Source: Akkermansia muciniphila (GTDB lineage Bacteria > Verrucomicrobiota > Verrucomicrobiia > Limisphaerales > SXTU01). Taken from it: 59,352 nt of DNA. The notes under the pieces are model-generated. The model was not told the DNA's origin. It worked only from the letters and a program-made list of their open reading frames with translations, and made no database searches. The DNA is taken from positions 1 to 59,352 of the forward strand of contig CAMCFN010000020.1 in NCBI GenBank assembly GCA_945874145.1. Direction: 5' to 3'. Made by a program: the position numbers and the translations under genes. Of the stretch, positions 18,349 to 25,599 are shown piece by piece (position 1 is the stretch's first letter; each line of letters starts with the position of its first letter).

Positions 18349-19605
18349 ATGGCGAAACTAACCGTCCGAGACCTGAATGTGCGTGGCAAGCGCGTCTTTG
18401 TGCGCGTGGACTACAACGTCCCCATGGAGGAGAAGGACGGGCAGATGGTCATTAACGATGCCACGCGCATCAAAGAAACCCTTCCCACGCTCGACCTGCT
18501 CGTGGCTGGCGGCGCCCGCGTCATCCTCGCCGCGCACCTCGGTCGGCCCAAGGGCAAGCGCGAGCCGTCCATGTCGCTGCGGCCGGTCGCGGCCAAGCTG
18601 GCGGACCTCATCAACCGGCCCGTTGCTTTCGTGGACGACTGCATCGGCGAGAAGGTGGAGAAGACTGCCGGTGCGCTAAAGGAAGGGGACATTCTCCTGC
18701 TGGAAAACACCCGTTACTACGATCAGGAAGAGGCGAATGACCCCGCGTTTTCCGAGCAGCTCGCCAAAGTCGCGGACCTCTATGTGAACGACGCGTTTGG
18801 CGCGGCGCACCGGGCGCACGCGAGCACCGAAGGAGTGGCGCGCATCGTCGCCCAGCGCGGCGGCCAGTGTGCGGCCGGCCTGCTCATGGAGCGCGAGCTG
18901 AAGTTCCTGGGTGATGAACTGGAAACCCCGGCCCGGCCGTTCGTGGTCATCCTCGGCGGTGCGAAAGTCTCGGACAAGATTCTCGTCATTGACCGACTGC
19001 TGGAGAAGGCGGACACGATTCTCATCGGCGGCGCGATGGCTTACACCTTCAAGCTCGCGATGGGCTACGGCGTCGGCAAGTCGCTTGTCGAGCCTGATGC
19101 CACCCGCACCGCCGTTCGCGCCCTCTCCAAGGCCGCCGACCGGGGCGTGAAGTTCCTCCTGCCCACCGACAACGTCGTCGCCACGCCCGTGGACACCGGC
19201 AAGCTCAACAAGAAGGGGCGGCCCGTTTTTGAGTTCACCAACCCCCGCGTGAACGCGGATGCAGACATTGCCGACGCTGACGAAGGCTTTGACATCGGCC
19301 CCGCCACGGCGGCGCGTTACGCGGCGGTCGTGCGCAGCGCGAAGACGGTGCTGTGGAACGGCCCGATGGGCATGTTCGAGGACAAGCGCTTCGCCGAGGG
19401 CACGAACGTCGTGGCCCGCGCGGTGGTCGAGGCCACGCAGATGCACGGCGCGAAAACCATCATCGGCGGCGGCGACAGTGTGAAAGCGCTGAACCAAGCC
19501 GGCCTCGGCGACCAAGTGACGTTCATGAGCACCGGCGGCGGCGCGAGCCTGGAATTTCTCGAAGGCAAGGCGCTGCCCGGCTTGGCGGCACTGACGAACA
19601 AGTAA
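18349..19605 (+). CDS. pgk: Phosphoglycerate kinase
   Basis: 418-aa glycolytic enzyme that transfers phosphate between 1,3-bisphosphoglycerate and ADP in the cytosol. Diagnostic segments: KRVFVRVDYNVP near the start, the substrate-binding HLGRPKGK, ENTRYY, VNDAFGAAHRAHAS, and at the end the nucleotide site region NGPMGMFE plus the glycine loop GGGDSVKAL and STGGGASLEFLEG. The length is the usual one. tpiA follows after 30 nt, then secG, an order widely conserved in bacteria. A candidate promoter lies just upstream. Confidence 0.97.
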   Translation: MAKLTVRDLNVRGKRVFVRVDYNVPMEEKDGQMVINDATRIKETLPTLDLLVAGGARVILAAHLGRPKGKREPSMSLRPVAAKLADLINRPVAFVDDCIGEKVEKTAGALKEGDILLLENTRYYDQEEANDPAFSEQLAKVADLYVNDAFGAAHRAHASTEGVARIVAQRGGQCAAGLLMERELKFLGDELETPARPFVVILGGAKVSDKILVIDRLLEKADTILIGGAMAYTFKLAMGYGVGKSLVEPDATRTAVRALSKAADRGVKFLLPTDNVVATPVDTGKLNKKGRPVFEFTNPRVNADADIADADEGFDIGPATAARYAAVVRSAKTVLWNGPMGMFEDKRFAEGTNVVARAVVEATQMHGAKTIIGGGDSVKALNQAGLGDQVTFMSTGGGASLEFLEGKALPGLAALTNK

Positions 19606-19635
19606 TTTCGCAAACTGACTTTAACTCCCTCAACG

Positions 19636-20400
19636 ATGGACAAAGAACGCAAACTCATCATCGCCGGCAACTGGAAGATGAACAAAACCGTCGCCGAGGG
19701 GCTGGCCCTCGTGGACGGCCTCAAGCGCGAACTCGCGAACGTGAAGGAAGTGGACATCGTCGTCTGCCCGCCGTTCACCGCGCTGGAATCGGTGTCCAAG
19801 GCCATTGACGGCTCCAATCTCCGCCTTGGCGCGCAGAACATGAGCGAGCACAACTTCGGCGCGCACACCGGTGAGATTTGCGCCGGGATGCTCAAAGAAT
19901 TTCTCGTCCGCTACGTCATCCTCGGCCACTCGGAGCGCCGCCAATTTCAACTGGAGGGCGATCCCCTTATCGCGAAGAAGGCCGCCGCCGCGCTCGCCGC
20001 ATCACTCAAGCCCATCGTCTGCGTTGGCGAAAAGCTGGAGGACCGCGAGTCCGGCAAGACCGAGCAGGTCGTCGAGACGCAGGTGCGCGGCAGCCTCGCC
20101 GGGCTGACAAAGGCGCAGATGGAGGAAGTGGTCGTCGCCTACGAGCCGGTCTGGGCCATCGGCACCGGCAAGACCGCGACCACGCAGCAGGCGCAGGATG
20201 TGCATGCGTTCATCCGTCGCGTGCTGGCTGACATGTTCGATGACGCCACGGCCAAGCGCGTCCGCATCCAATACGGCGGCAGCGTGAAGCCCGGCAACGC
20301 GCGCGAGTTGATGAGCCAGCCCGATGTGGACGGCGCGCTCGTGGGCGGCGCGGCGCTGACGGTGCGCGACTTTGCGGACATCATTAAGAATTCGATTTGA
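19636..20400 (+). CDS. tpiA: Triosephosphate isomerase
   Basis: 254-aa TIM-barrel enzyme interconverting dihydroxyacetone phosphate and glyceraldehyde 3-phosphate. All active-site motifs are present: Asn and Lys in AGNWKMNKT, His in ILGHSERRQ, the catalytic Glu in VVAYEPVWAIGTGK followed by the mobile loop, and the phosphate-binding IQYGGSVKPGN. It is normal in length and lies between pgk and secG in the same direction, probably in one transcript. Confidence 0.97.
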   Translation: MDKERKLIIAGNWKMNKTVAEGLALVDGLKRELANVKEVDIVVCPPFTALESVSKAIDGSNLRLGAQNMSEHNFGAHTGEICAGMLKEFLVRYVILGHSERRQFQLEGDPLIAKKAAAALAASLKPIVCVGEKLEDRESGKTEQVVETQVRGSLAGLTKAQMEEVVVAYEPVWAIGTGKTATTQQAQDVHAFIRRVLADMFDDATAKRVRIQYGGSVKPGNARELMSQPDVDGALVGGAALTVRDFADIIKNSI

Positions 20401-20447
20401 AGAACCGGTTGTGGTTCGCTGAAACCAGTTAGCTGAAAGAAAAGACT

Positions 20448-20936
20448 ATGAGTTTTGTTGCCGGACTTTTGACCGCTGTCCTCGTGCTGGACAGCCTGCT
20501 CCTCATCCTTCTCATCCTCGTGCAGTTGCCGAAAAAGGAAGCCGGCGTTGGCCAGGCCTTTGGCGGCGGTGCTACTGACGCACTCTTCGGTGCCGGGTCC
20601 GGCAACGCGCTCACGAAACTCACGAAATATGCCGCAGGCATCTTCCTCAGCCTGTGCCTTGTGCTCTACGTCATGGGCGGCGCAGCCCGCAAAGCCGGCA
20701 GCAGCGTGCGCGAAGAGCTGAAGAAAGCCGGCGCGGCCTCGGTCCTCCCGCCCGCCAAGCAATCAACTCCGACGACCCTCACCCCACCGCCGCCCGGTAT
20801 CGTGCCACCGCCTCAAACAATTCTGACCAACCTTGCGCCGGCCACCAAGACCCCGGCCGTCACCGTCACCAACGCAGCTCCAAAAGCACCCGCCCCGACG
20901 ACTGCGCCCTCGACAACCCCGCCGGTGAAAAAATAA
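20448..20936 (+). CDS. secG: Preprotein translocase subunit SecG with a Pro/Thr/Ala-rich tail
   Basis: 162-aa subunit of the SecYEG channel. The conserved part covers about 1-80: a first membrane helix (LTAVLVLDSLLLILLILVQL), the family motif QLPKKEAGVGQAFGGGATDALFGAGSG, here split for brevity, and a second helix (IFLSLCLVLYVMGG). After that comes a tail of about 80 residues made largely of Pro, Thr, Ala and Lys, which is longer than in E. coli SecG and probably disordered. It follows tpiA by 47 nt and precedes oppA by 10 nt. Confidence 0.92.
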   Translation: MSFVAGLLTAVLVLDSLLLILLILVQLPKKEAGVGQAFGGGATDALFGAGSGNALTKLTKYAAGIFLSLCLVLYVMGGAARKAGSSVREELKKAGAASVLPPAKQSTPTTLTPPPPGIVPPPQTILTNLAPATKTPAVTVTNAAPKAPAPTTAPSTTPPVKK

Positions 20937-20946
20937 TCTCGGCCCC

Positions 20947-22587
20947 ATGCCGAACGAGCTGAACGCCCCGAGACGACCTCTCCGGGCGTTTTTCCTTTGG
21001 CCGTTTGCCGTTTGCCTGCTTTTTTTGAGCGGCTGCACGCGCAACGAACCGCCCGCCGACCTCGTCCTCGTCAACGGCGCGGAACCGGACTCGCTCGACC
21101 CCGCCATCATCTCCACGCAGACCGAGATGCGCATCGTGAAGGCGCTCTTCGAGGGGCTCACGCGTCTCGAAGGCAAGAACGCAACCGCCGAACCCGCGCT
21201 GGCGCATCGCTGGGACATGTCGCCCGACGGTGCGATTTACACCTTCCACCTCCGCACGAACGCCGTCTGGTCCACCGGCCAGCCCATCACGGCGGACGAT
21301 GTCGTCTGGTCCTGGCGACGCGCGCTCGACCCCATGACCGGCGCGGAATATGCCAGCCAGCTTTTCTTCATCAAGGGTGCCGAGGACTACTCCACCGGCA
21401 AGACCAACGCCGCCACCGGCAAGCCTTTCACGCCCGAAGACATCGCTGTCCGCGCGCTCGACCCGCACACGCTGCGCGTGGAACTCATCGGCCCGACCGC
21501 CTTCTTCCTCGACCTCTGCGCGTTCCCGACGCTCGCGGTCGTGCCGCGCTTCTGGCTTGAGAAGCACGGTGACCGTTGGCTCCTCACCCAGCCGGTGCCG
21601 TGCAACGGGGCTTACACACTGGAGTTCTGGCGGCTCAACGACCGCGTTCGCCTCCGTCGCAACGCGCGCCACTGGGATGCCCCGAACATCCGCAGCGAAC
21701 TCGTGGACTTCCTCCCCATCAAGTCCTCCACCACCGCGCTGAACCTCTACGAGACCGGCGCGGCGGACGTGATTTGGGACAAGAACCTCGTGCCGAACGA
21801 ACTCATGGACGTGCTCGGCAAACGCCCCGACTGCCACAAGTTTGACTACCTCGGCACCTACTTCTTCCGCTTCAACGTGAAGCGCAAGCCCTTCACCGAT
21901 GTGCGCGTGCGCAAGGCCTTCGCCCTCGCCGTGGACCGGCAGAAGCTCGCCTCCAAAATAGTCCGCAGCGGCGAGACGCCGACCTCGCACTTCACGCCGA
22001 AGGGCATGGGCGTCTATGAGCCGCCCGAGGGCTGGGGCTACGACCCCGAGCAGGCGCGCAAGCTTCTCGCCGAAGCCGGCTTCCCCGGCGGCAAGGACTT
22101 CCCGCCGTTTCATTACCTCTTCAAGACCGACAAGCTCGATGAGCAGGTGGGCGTGGAGTTGCAGGAGATTTGGCGCAAGGAACTCGGCGTAAAGATGGAG
22201 CTGCGCGCGATGGAGCCGAAGGTTTATTACAACGCCCAGAGCGCGCTGGACTACGACCTCTCGCGCAGCAGTTGGATTGGCGATTACAACGACCCGAACA
22301 CGTTCCTCGACATGTTCATGACCGGCAACGGCAACAACCGCACCGGCTGGTCAAATCCGGCCTACGACAACCTCATCCGCACCGCCAACCTCCAGACCGA
22401 CCCGAAGAAACGCGCCGCGCTCCTCCGCCAGGCCGAGACGCTCCTCATCCGCGACGACCTGCCCATCGTCCCGCTCTGGTTCTACGCCGGCGTCAACTTC
22501 TACGACCCGAAGAAGATTGAGGGCATCCACGCGAACCTGCTCGATGAACACCCCATCCACACGATTCGGAAGCGGAGCCAAAAGTAA
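20947..22587 (+). CDS. oppA: Peptide ABC transporter substrate-binding lipoprotein (OppA-like)
   Basis: 546-aa extracytoplasmic binding protein of the SBP_bac_5 family. The N-terminus has a lipoprotein signal with lipobox LSGC (Cys30). The mature start is ADLVLVNGAEPDSLDPAI, the family signature, followed by EGLTRLEGKN, YTFHLRTNAVWSTGQPITADDVVWSW and the C-terminal region SRSSWIGDYNDPNTFLDMF. It should deliver oligopeptides to the permease pair encoded downstream. The gene starts 10 nt after secG, so transcription from the pgk promoter may reach it. The operon is interrupted after oppA by a small immunity-type gene. Confidence 0.93.
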   Translation: MPNELNAPRRPLRAFFLWPFAVCLLFLSGCTRNEPPADLVLVNGAEPDSLDPAIISTQTEMRIVKALFEGLTRLEGKNATAEPALAHRWDMSPDGAIYTFHLRTNAVWSTGQPITADDVVWSWRRALDPMTGAEYASQLFFIKGAEDYSTGKTNAATGKPFTPEDIAVRALDPHTLRVELIGPTAFFLDLCAFPTLAVVPRFWLEKHGDRWLLTQPVPCNGAYTLEFWRLNDRVRLRRNARHWDAPNIRSELVDFLPIKSSTTALNLYETGAADVIWDKNLVPNELMDVLGKRPDCHKFDYLGTYFFRFNVKRKPFTDVRVRKAFALAVDRQKLASKIVRSGETPTSHFTPKGMGVYEPPEGWGYDPEQARKLLAEAGFPGGKDFPPFHYLFKTDKLDEQVGVELQEIWRKELGVKMELRAMEPKVYYNAQSALDYDLSRSSWIGDYNDPNTFLDMFMTGNGNNRTGWSNPAYDNLIRTANLQTDPKKRAALLRQAETLLIRDDLPIVPLWFYAGVNFYDPKKIEGIHANLLDEHPIHTIRKRSQK

Positions 22588-22588
22588 G

Positions 22589-22606
22589 AAGTGATTAGTA
22601 ATTAGT
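22589..22606. repeat. Left arm of the inverted repeat framing the Imm53 gene
   Basis: AAGTGATTAGTAATTAGT starts 2 nt after the oppA stop codon. Its reverse complement occurs at 22947-22964 with one mismatch, immediately after the Imm53 stop. Its A/T richness contrasts with the surrounding genes. A stem between the arms would enclose the whole Imm53 coding region on RNA. Confidence 0.8.
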
Positions 22607-22620
22607 CTATTGTCGCACGC

Positions 22621-22944
22621 ATGAGCATGAGTCCCATCCAAGAGCTGCAAAAGTGGTATCGCTCGCAGTGTGATGGCGACTGGGAACATCAGCTTGGCAT
22701 CAAGATTGAAACGCTCGACAACCCGGGTTGGAGCGTTCGTATTGACCTCAAGGGAACATCGCTTGCGCGTAGGCCATTTCCGTCAATCAAGCGTTTGGAG
22801 GACAAGCGCAACTGGATTCACTGCGAGGTCGTGAATGACAAGTTCGAGGGCCACGGTGGCCCTTTGATGTTGGAAGAAATCATCCGGGCATTCCTCTCTT
22901 GGGCAAACGCGCCTTCAAACACGACAAGTAACGCCTCCGACTAA
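22621..22944 (+). CDS. Orphan immunity protein 53 (Imm53) family protein
   Basis: 107-aa cytoplasmic protein matching the Imm53 pattern: LQKWYRSQCDGDWEHQ, then LGIKIETLDNPGWSVRIDL, and a C-terminal EIIRAFLSWA helix. Imm53 proteins are known from polymorphic toxin systems, where they neutralise a cognate toxin domain. No toxin, Rhs or other polymorphic toxin gene is visible here. The gene lies between oppA and oppB, framed by an 18-bp inverted repeat, and its base composition is clearly lower in G+C than that of its neighbours, which points to acquisition. The start at 22621 has no strong ribosome binding site; the third codon is a further ATG. Confidence 0.8.
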   Translation: MSMSPIQELQKWYRSQCDGDWEHQLGIKIETLDNPGWSVRIDLKGTSLARRPFPSIKRLEDKRNWIHCEVVNDKFEGHGGPLMLEEIIRAFLSWANAPSNTTSNASD

Positions 22945-22946
22945 TC

Positions 22947-22964
22947 ACTAATTACTAACCACTT
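22947..22964. repeat. Right arm of the inverted repeat framing the Imm53 gene
   Basis: ACTAATTACTAACCACTT begins 2 nt after the Imm53 stop and is the reverse complement of 22589-22606 with one mismatch (17 of 18). It ends 8 nt before the oppB start codon, so it replaces the place where the oppB ribosome binding site would be expected. Confidence 0.8.
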
Positions 22965-22972
22965 TCCCCGTC

Positions 22973-23890
22973 GTGCTCTACTTCGCCAAACGCGCCGCCT
23001 TCCTGCTCCCGCTTCTGCTGCTCATCAGCGTGCTGGCGTTTGCGCTGTTGAAGCTCGCGCCGGGCGGGCCGTTCGACAAGGAACGCGCGCCGGCCACGGC
23101 GGAAATCAAGCGCGCCATCGAGGCCAAGTATCACCTCGACGAACCGTGGTGGCAGCAATACCTCCGCTACATCGGCGGCGTGCTGCAAGGCGACTTCGGG
23201 CCGTCCTTCAAGTATCGCAACCACACGGTCACGGACATCATCGCGCAGGGGTTGCCGGTGTCGGTGGCGCTGGGTGGGATGGCGTTCGCACTGTCGCTGG
23301 GCGTGGGGATTCCGCTAGGCTTCTGGTCGGCGGCGAGGCGCGGGGAGTGGGGGGATTACACCGGGAGCTTCCTCGCCATCCTCGCGGTGTGCGTGCCGGC
23401 GCTGGTGGTGGGGCCGTTACTCGTCATGGGCTTGGCGATTCAGTGGCGGCTGCTGCCGGTGGCGCTGTGGACTTCGCCCGCACACGTCATTCTGCCGACG
23501 CTCACGCTCGGACTCTACTTCTCGGGCCGCGTTGCGCGCCTGATGCGCGAGGGGATGCTCACGACGTTGCACGAGCACTACATAGTCACCGCGCGCGCGA
23601 AGGGCCTCGATGACACGACCGTCCTGCTCAAGCACGCGCTGCGCATCGCCATCCTGCCGGTGGTGTCCTACTCGGGGCCGCTGCTGGCGGACTTGCTGAC
23701 GGGGTCGTTCATTGTGGAGAACTTGTTTCAAATTCCCGGCGTCGGCGTGTTCATGGTGAACAGCTCCTTGAACCGCGACTACCCAATGGTCATCGGCCTC
23801 GTGCTGCTCTACGCGACGCTGCTGCTCGTTCTGAACCTGCTCGTGGACGTGGGCTACAGCTATCTGGACCGGAGGGTGAAGTATGAGTGA
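22973..23890 (+). CDS. oppB: Peptide ABC transporter permease (OppB-like)
   Basis: 305-aa inner-membrane permease with six predicted helices. It starts at a GTG (MLYFAKRAAFLLPLLLLISV) and shows LKLAPGGPFD after the first helix, GDFGPSFKYRNHTVTDII in the periplasmic loop and the cytoplasmic coupling loop YIVTARAKGLDDTTVL, which contacts the ATPase. The end of the protein is rich in Tyr and Arg (YSYLDRRVKYE). No Shine-Dalgarno sequence precedes the start, because the right arm of the inverted repeat lies there. The stop overlaps the start of oppC by 8 nt. Confidence 0.93.
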   Translation: MLYFAKRAAFLLPLLLLISVLAFALLKLAPGGPFDKERAPATAEIKRAIEAKYHLDEPWWQQYLRYIGGVLQGDFGPSFKYRNHTVTDIIAQGLPVSVALGGMAFALSLGVGIPLGFWSAARRGEWGDYTGSFLAILAVCVPALVVGPLLVMGLAIQWRLLPVALWTSPAHVILPTLTLGLYFSGRVARLMREGMLTTLHEHYIVTARAKGLDDTTVLLKHALRIAILPVVSYSGPLLADLLTGSFIVENLFQIPGVGVFMVNSSLNRDYPMVIGLVLLYATLLLVLNLLVDVGYSYLDRRVKYE

Positions 23891-24881
23891 GGAAGCAGCG
23901 GTCAGCACCCAGCAGACGGCGGTCAGCGAGTCGCTTAGTCCGAACCAACGAGCGTGGCGGCGGTTTCGGAAGAACAAGTTCGCCTCCGCGTGCGGCGTGC
24001 TGCTCGTGGCGCTGCTCGGCGTGATCCTGCTCTGGCCGGTGCTGTCGTCGCCCACAGTGGCCAAGGCGATGCCGGGCTTTCTCTCCGCTGGCCTTCACAC
24101 GCCGAACGAGCACTCTCCCGAACTCTTCGCGCCCCCGAGCGGCAAGCATTGGTTCGGCACGGACATCCACGGACGCGACATCTTCAGCCGGGTGATTTAT
24201 GGAGCACGAGTGTCGCTGCTGGTCGGGGCGGTGGGCGCGTGCGTGAGCCTCGTCATCGGCGTGCTGTGGGGCGCGGTGGCGGGATACCTTGGCGGGCGGT
24301 GGGACGCCTGGCTGATGCGCGTGGTGGACGTGCTCTATTCGCTGCCCAGTATCATCTTCGTCATCGTGCTCATCACCACCTTGCACGGTGCGCTGGACAA
24401 ACTGCAATCCGCCGGGAAACTCACAGTGACAATGCGCGACACGGCGAAGTTCGTCGGCCTCTTCGTCGGGCTGGGCGCGGTGTCGTGGCTCACGATGGCG
24501 CGCATCGTGCGCGGGCAGGTGCTGTCGCTGCGCACGCGGCAGTTCGTGGACGCCAGCCGCGCGCTGGGCGCGACGCACACGCAAATCCTTTTCCGCCACA
24601 TCCTGCCGAACATCACCGGCATCATCATCGTGTATTTGATGCTGCTCGTGCCGGCCATCATCCTCTACGAGTCATTCCTAAGCTACCTCGGCCTCGGCAT
24701 CCAGCCGCCGCAGGCCAGCCTTGGCTCGCTCATCGCGGACGGCGCGGCGCAAATCAACCCCATCCGCATCTACTGGTGGCTACTGGTCTTCCCCTGCACG
24801 GTGCTCGTGAGCACGCTGCTGGCGTTGAACTTCTTCGGGGATGGCCTGCGGGACGCGTTTGACCCGCGCGGTGACCGGTGA
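23883..24881 (+). CDS. oppC: Peptide ABC transporter permease (OppC-like)
   Basis: 332-aa permease partner of OppB. It has the N-terminal OppC_N domain (LSPNQRAWRRFRKNKFA, first helix about 38-58), the periplasmic motif HWFGTDIHGRDIFSRVIYGAR (in part), and the coupling loop FVDASRALGATHTQILFRH. The C-terminus ends ALNFFGDGLRDAFDPR, a hallmark of the family. Its start overlaps oppB. No ATP-binding subunits (OppD, OppF) follow; the next gene converges from the other strand, so the ATPases must be encoded elsewhere. Confidence 0.93.
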   Translation: MSEEAAVSTQQTAVSESLSPNQRAWRRFRKNKFASACGVLLVALLGVILLWPVLSSPTVAKAMPGFLSAGLHTPNEHSPELFAPPSGKHWFGTDIHGRDIFSRVIYGARVSLLVGAVGACVSLVIGVLWGAVAGYLGGRWDAWLMRVVDVLYSLPSIIFVIVLITTLHGALDKLQSAGKLTVTMRDTAKFVGLFVGLGAVSWLTMARIVRGQVLSLRTRQFVDASRALGATHTQILFRHILPNITGIIIVYLMLLVPAIILYESFLSYLGLGIQPPQASLGSLIADGAAQINPIRIYWWLLVFPCTVLVSTLLALNFFGDGLRDAFDPRGDR

Positions 24882-24936
24882 GGAGCACTGGCTTTGTGAC
24901 AGGAAAGTGCCTTTTGCGCGTCGGCTCTGAGAGGTG

Positions 24937-25470
24937 CTACCAGTCCAGCAAGGACAACGCCTCGCCCAAAAACTCCGCCACGGCTTTGGATGCTTCCAAA
25001 CTTCCATCGGCGAACTCGCCGAGCCCATTGCCAATCGCGAGGAGAAAGTCAGCATCGGCAGGGATGTCCAACGCGTCATACCAGCGAGAATTGCGCTGAT
25101 TCGGCGCGGCCTTCAAGCCCGCTGCCGGTCCCGTTTCGTTGCGCTGCCGGTGGCTGGCGATGATGGCCCGCAACTCACCCGCATCCAGCCAGACACCGTG
25201 ACATTGCTGGCAGACATCAATTTCAATGCCATGAAGCCAGCGGGGAGCGAGCTGACATGAACAGGAGGGACAGTTTCTGGTTTTGGCGGGCCGGATACGC
25301 GGGGGCTGAAGCTCGGACGCATCCAGCTTCTCCGCCGGCCGATGCGAGGCAAAGGCCTGCTTGAGCGACTCGCGGGTGAGCCAGAGTCCGTGGCAGTCGG
25401 TGCAGGCGGCCAATTTGAATCCACCACGTTCCGCCTCGTGCAACGGGTTTTGATCGACGGGGCATTTCAT
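24937..25470 (-). CDS. Double TFIIB-type zinc-ribbon protein
   Basis: 177-aa protein with two zf-TFIIB-like ribbons. The first has MKCPVD then CTDCHGLWLTRESL, the second NCPSC then CQQCHGVWLDAGELRAI. Each supplies two Cys pairs for one zinc ion. The C-terminal 70 residues are helical and end in a short acidic, Leu-rich segment without known motif. The start at 25470 fits the family habit of beginning just before the first CP; an ATG 6 codons upstream is possible. Function is unknown; nucleic-acid or protein contact is usual for such ribbons. It converges with oppC. Confidence 0.8.
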   Translation of the reverse strand: MKCPVDQNPLHEAERGGFKLAACTDCHGLWLTRESLKQAFASHRPAEKLDASELQPPRIRPAKTRNCPSCSCQLAPRWLHGIEIDVCQQCHGVWLDAGELRAIIASHRQRNETGPAAGLKAAPNQRNSRWYDALDIPADADFLLAIGNGLGEFADGSLEASKAVAEFLGEALSLLDW

Positions 25471-25599
25471 GTGGCGACATTGGTTCACGCCACAGCAGCT
25501 TCAACCTGCTTGAAGTTTAGGGGATTCTCTTAATCTCTCCCCGTCCGTTGTCGCTGAGGAGCAGGAGCATGATCGGGAATACGAGCGAAGAGCGGCGGG

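Noticed and set aside
25499..25515. CTTCAA-CCTGC-TTGAAG hairpin considered as a terminator
   Set aside because: Only 6 bp, no T-run on either strand, and it lies between two genes in tandem; could be an operator, but nothing supports that.
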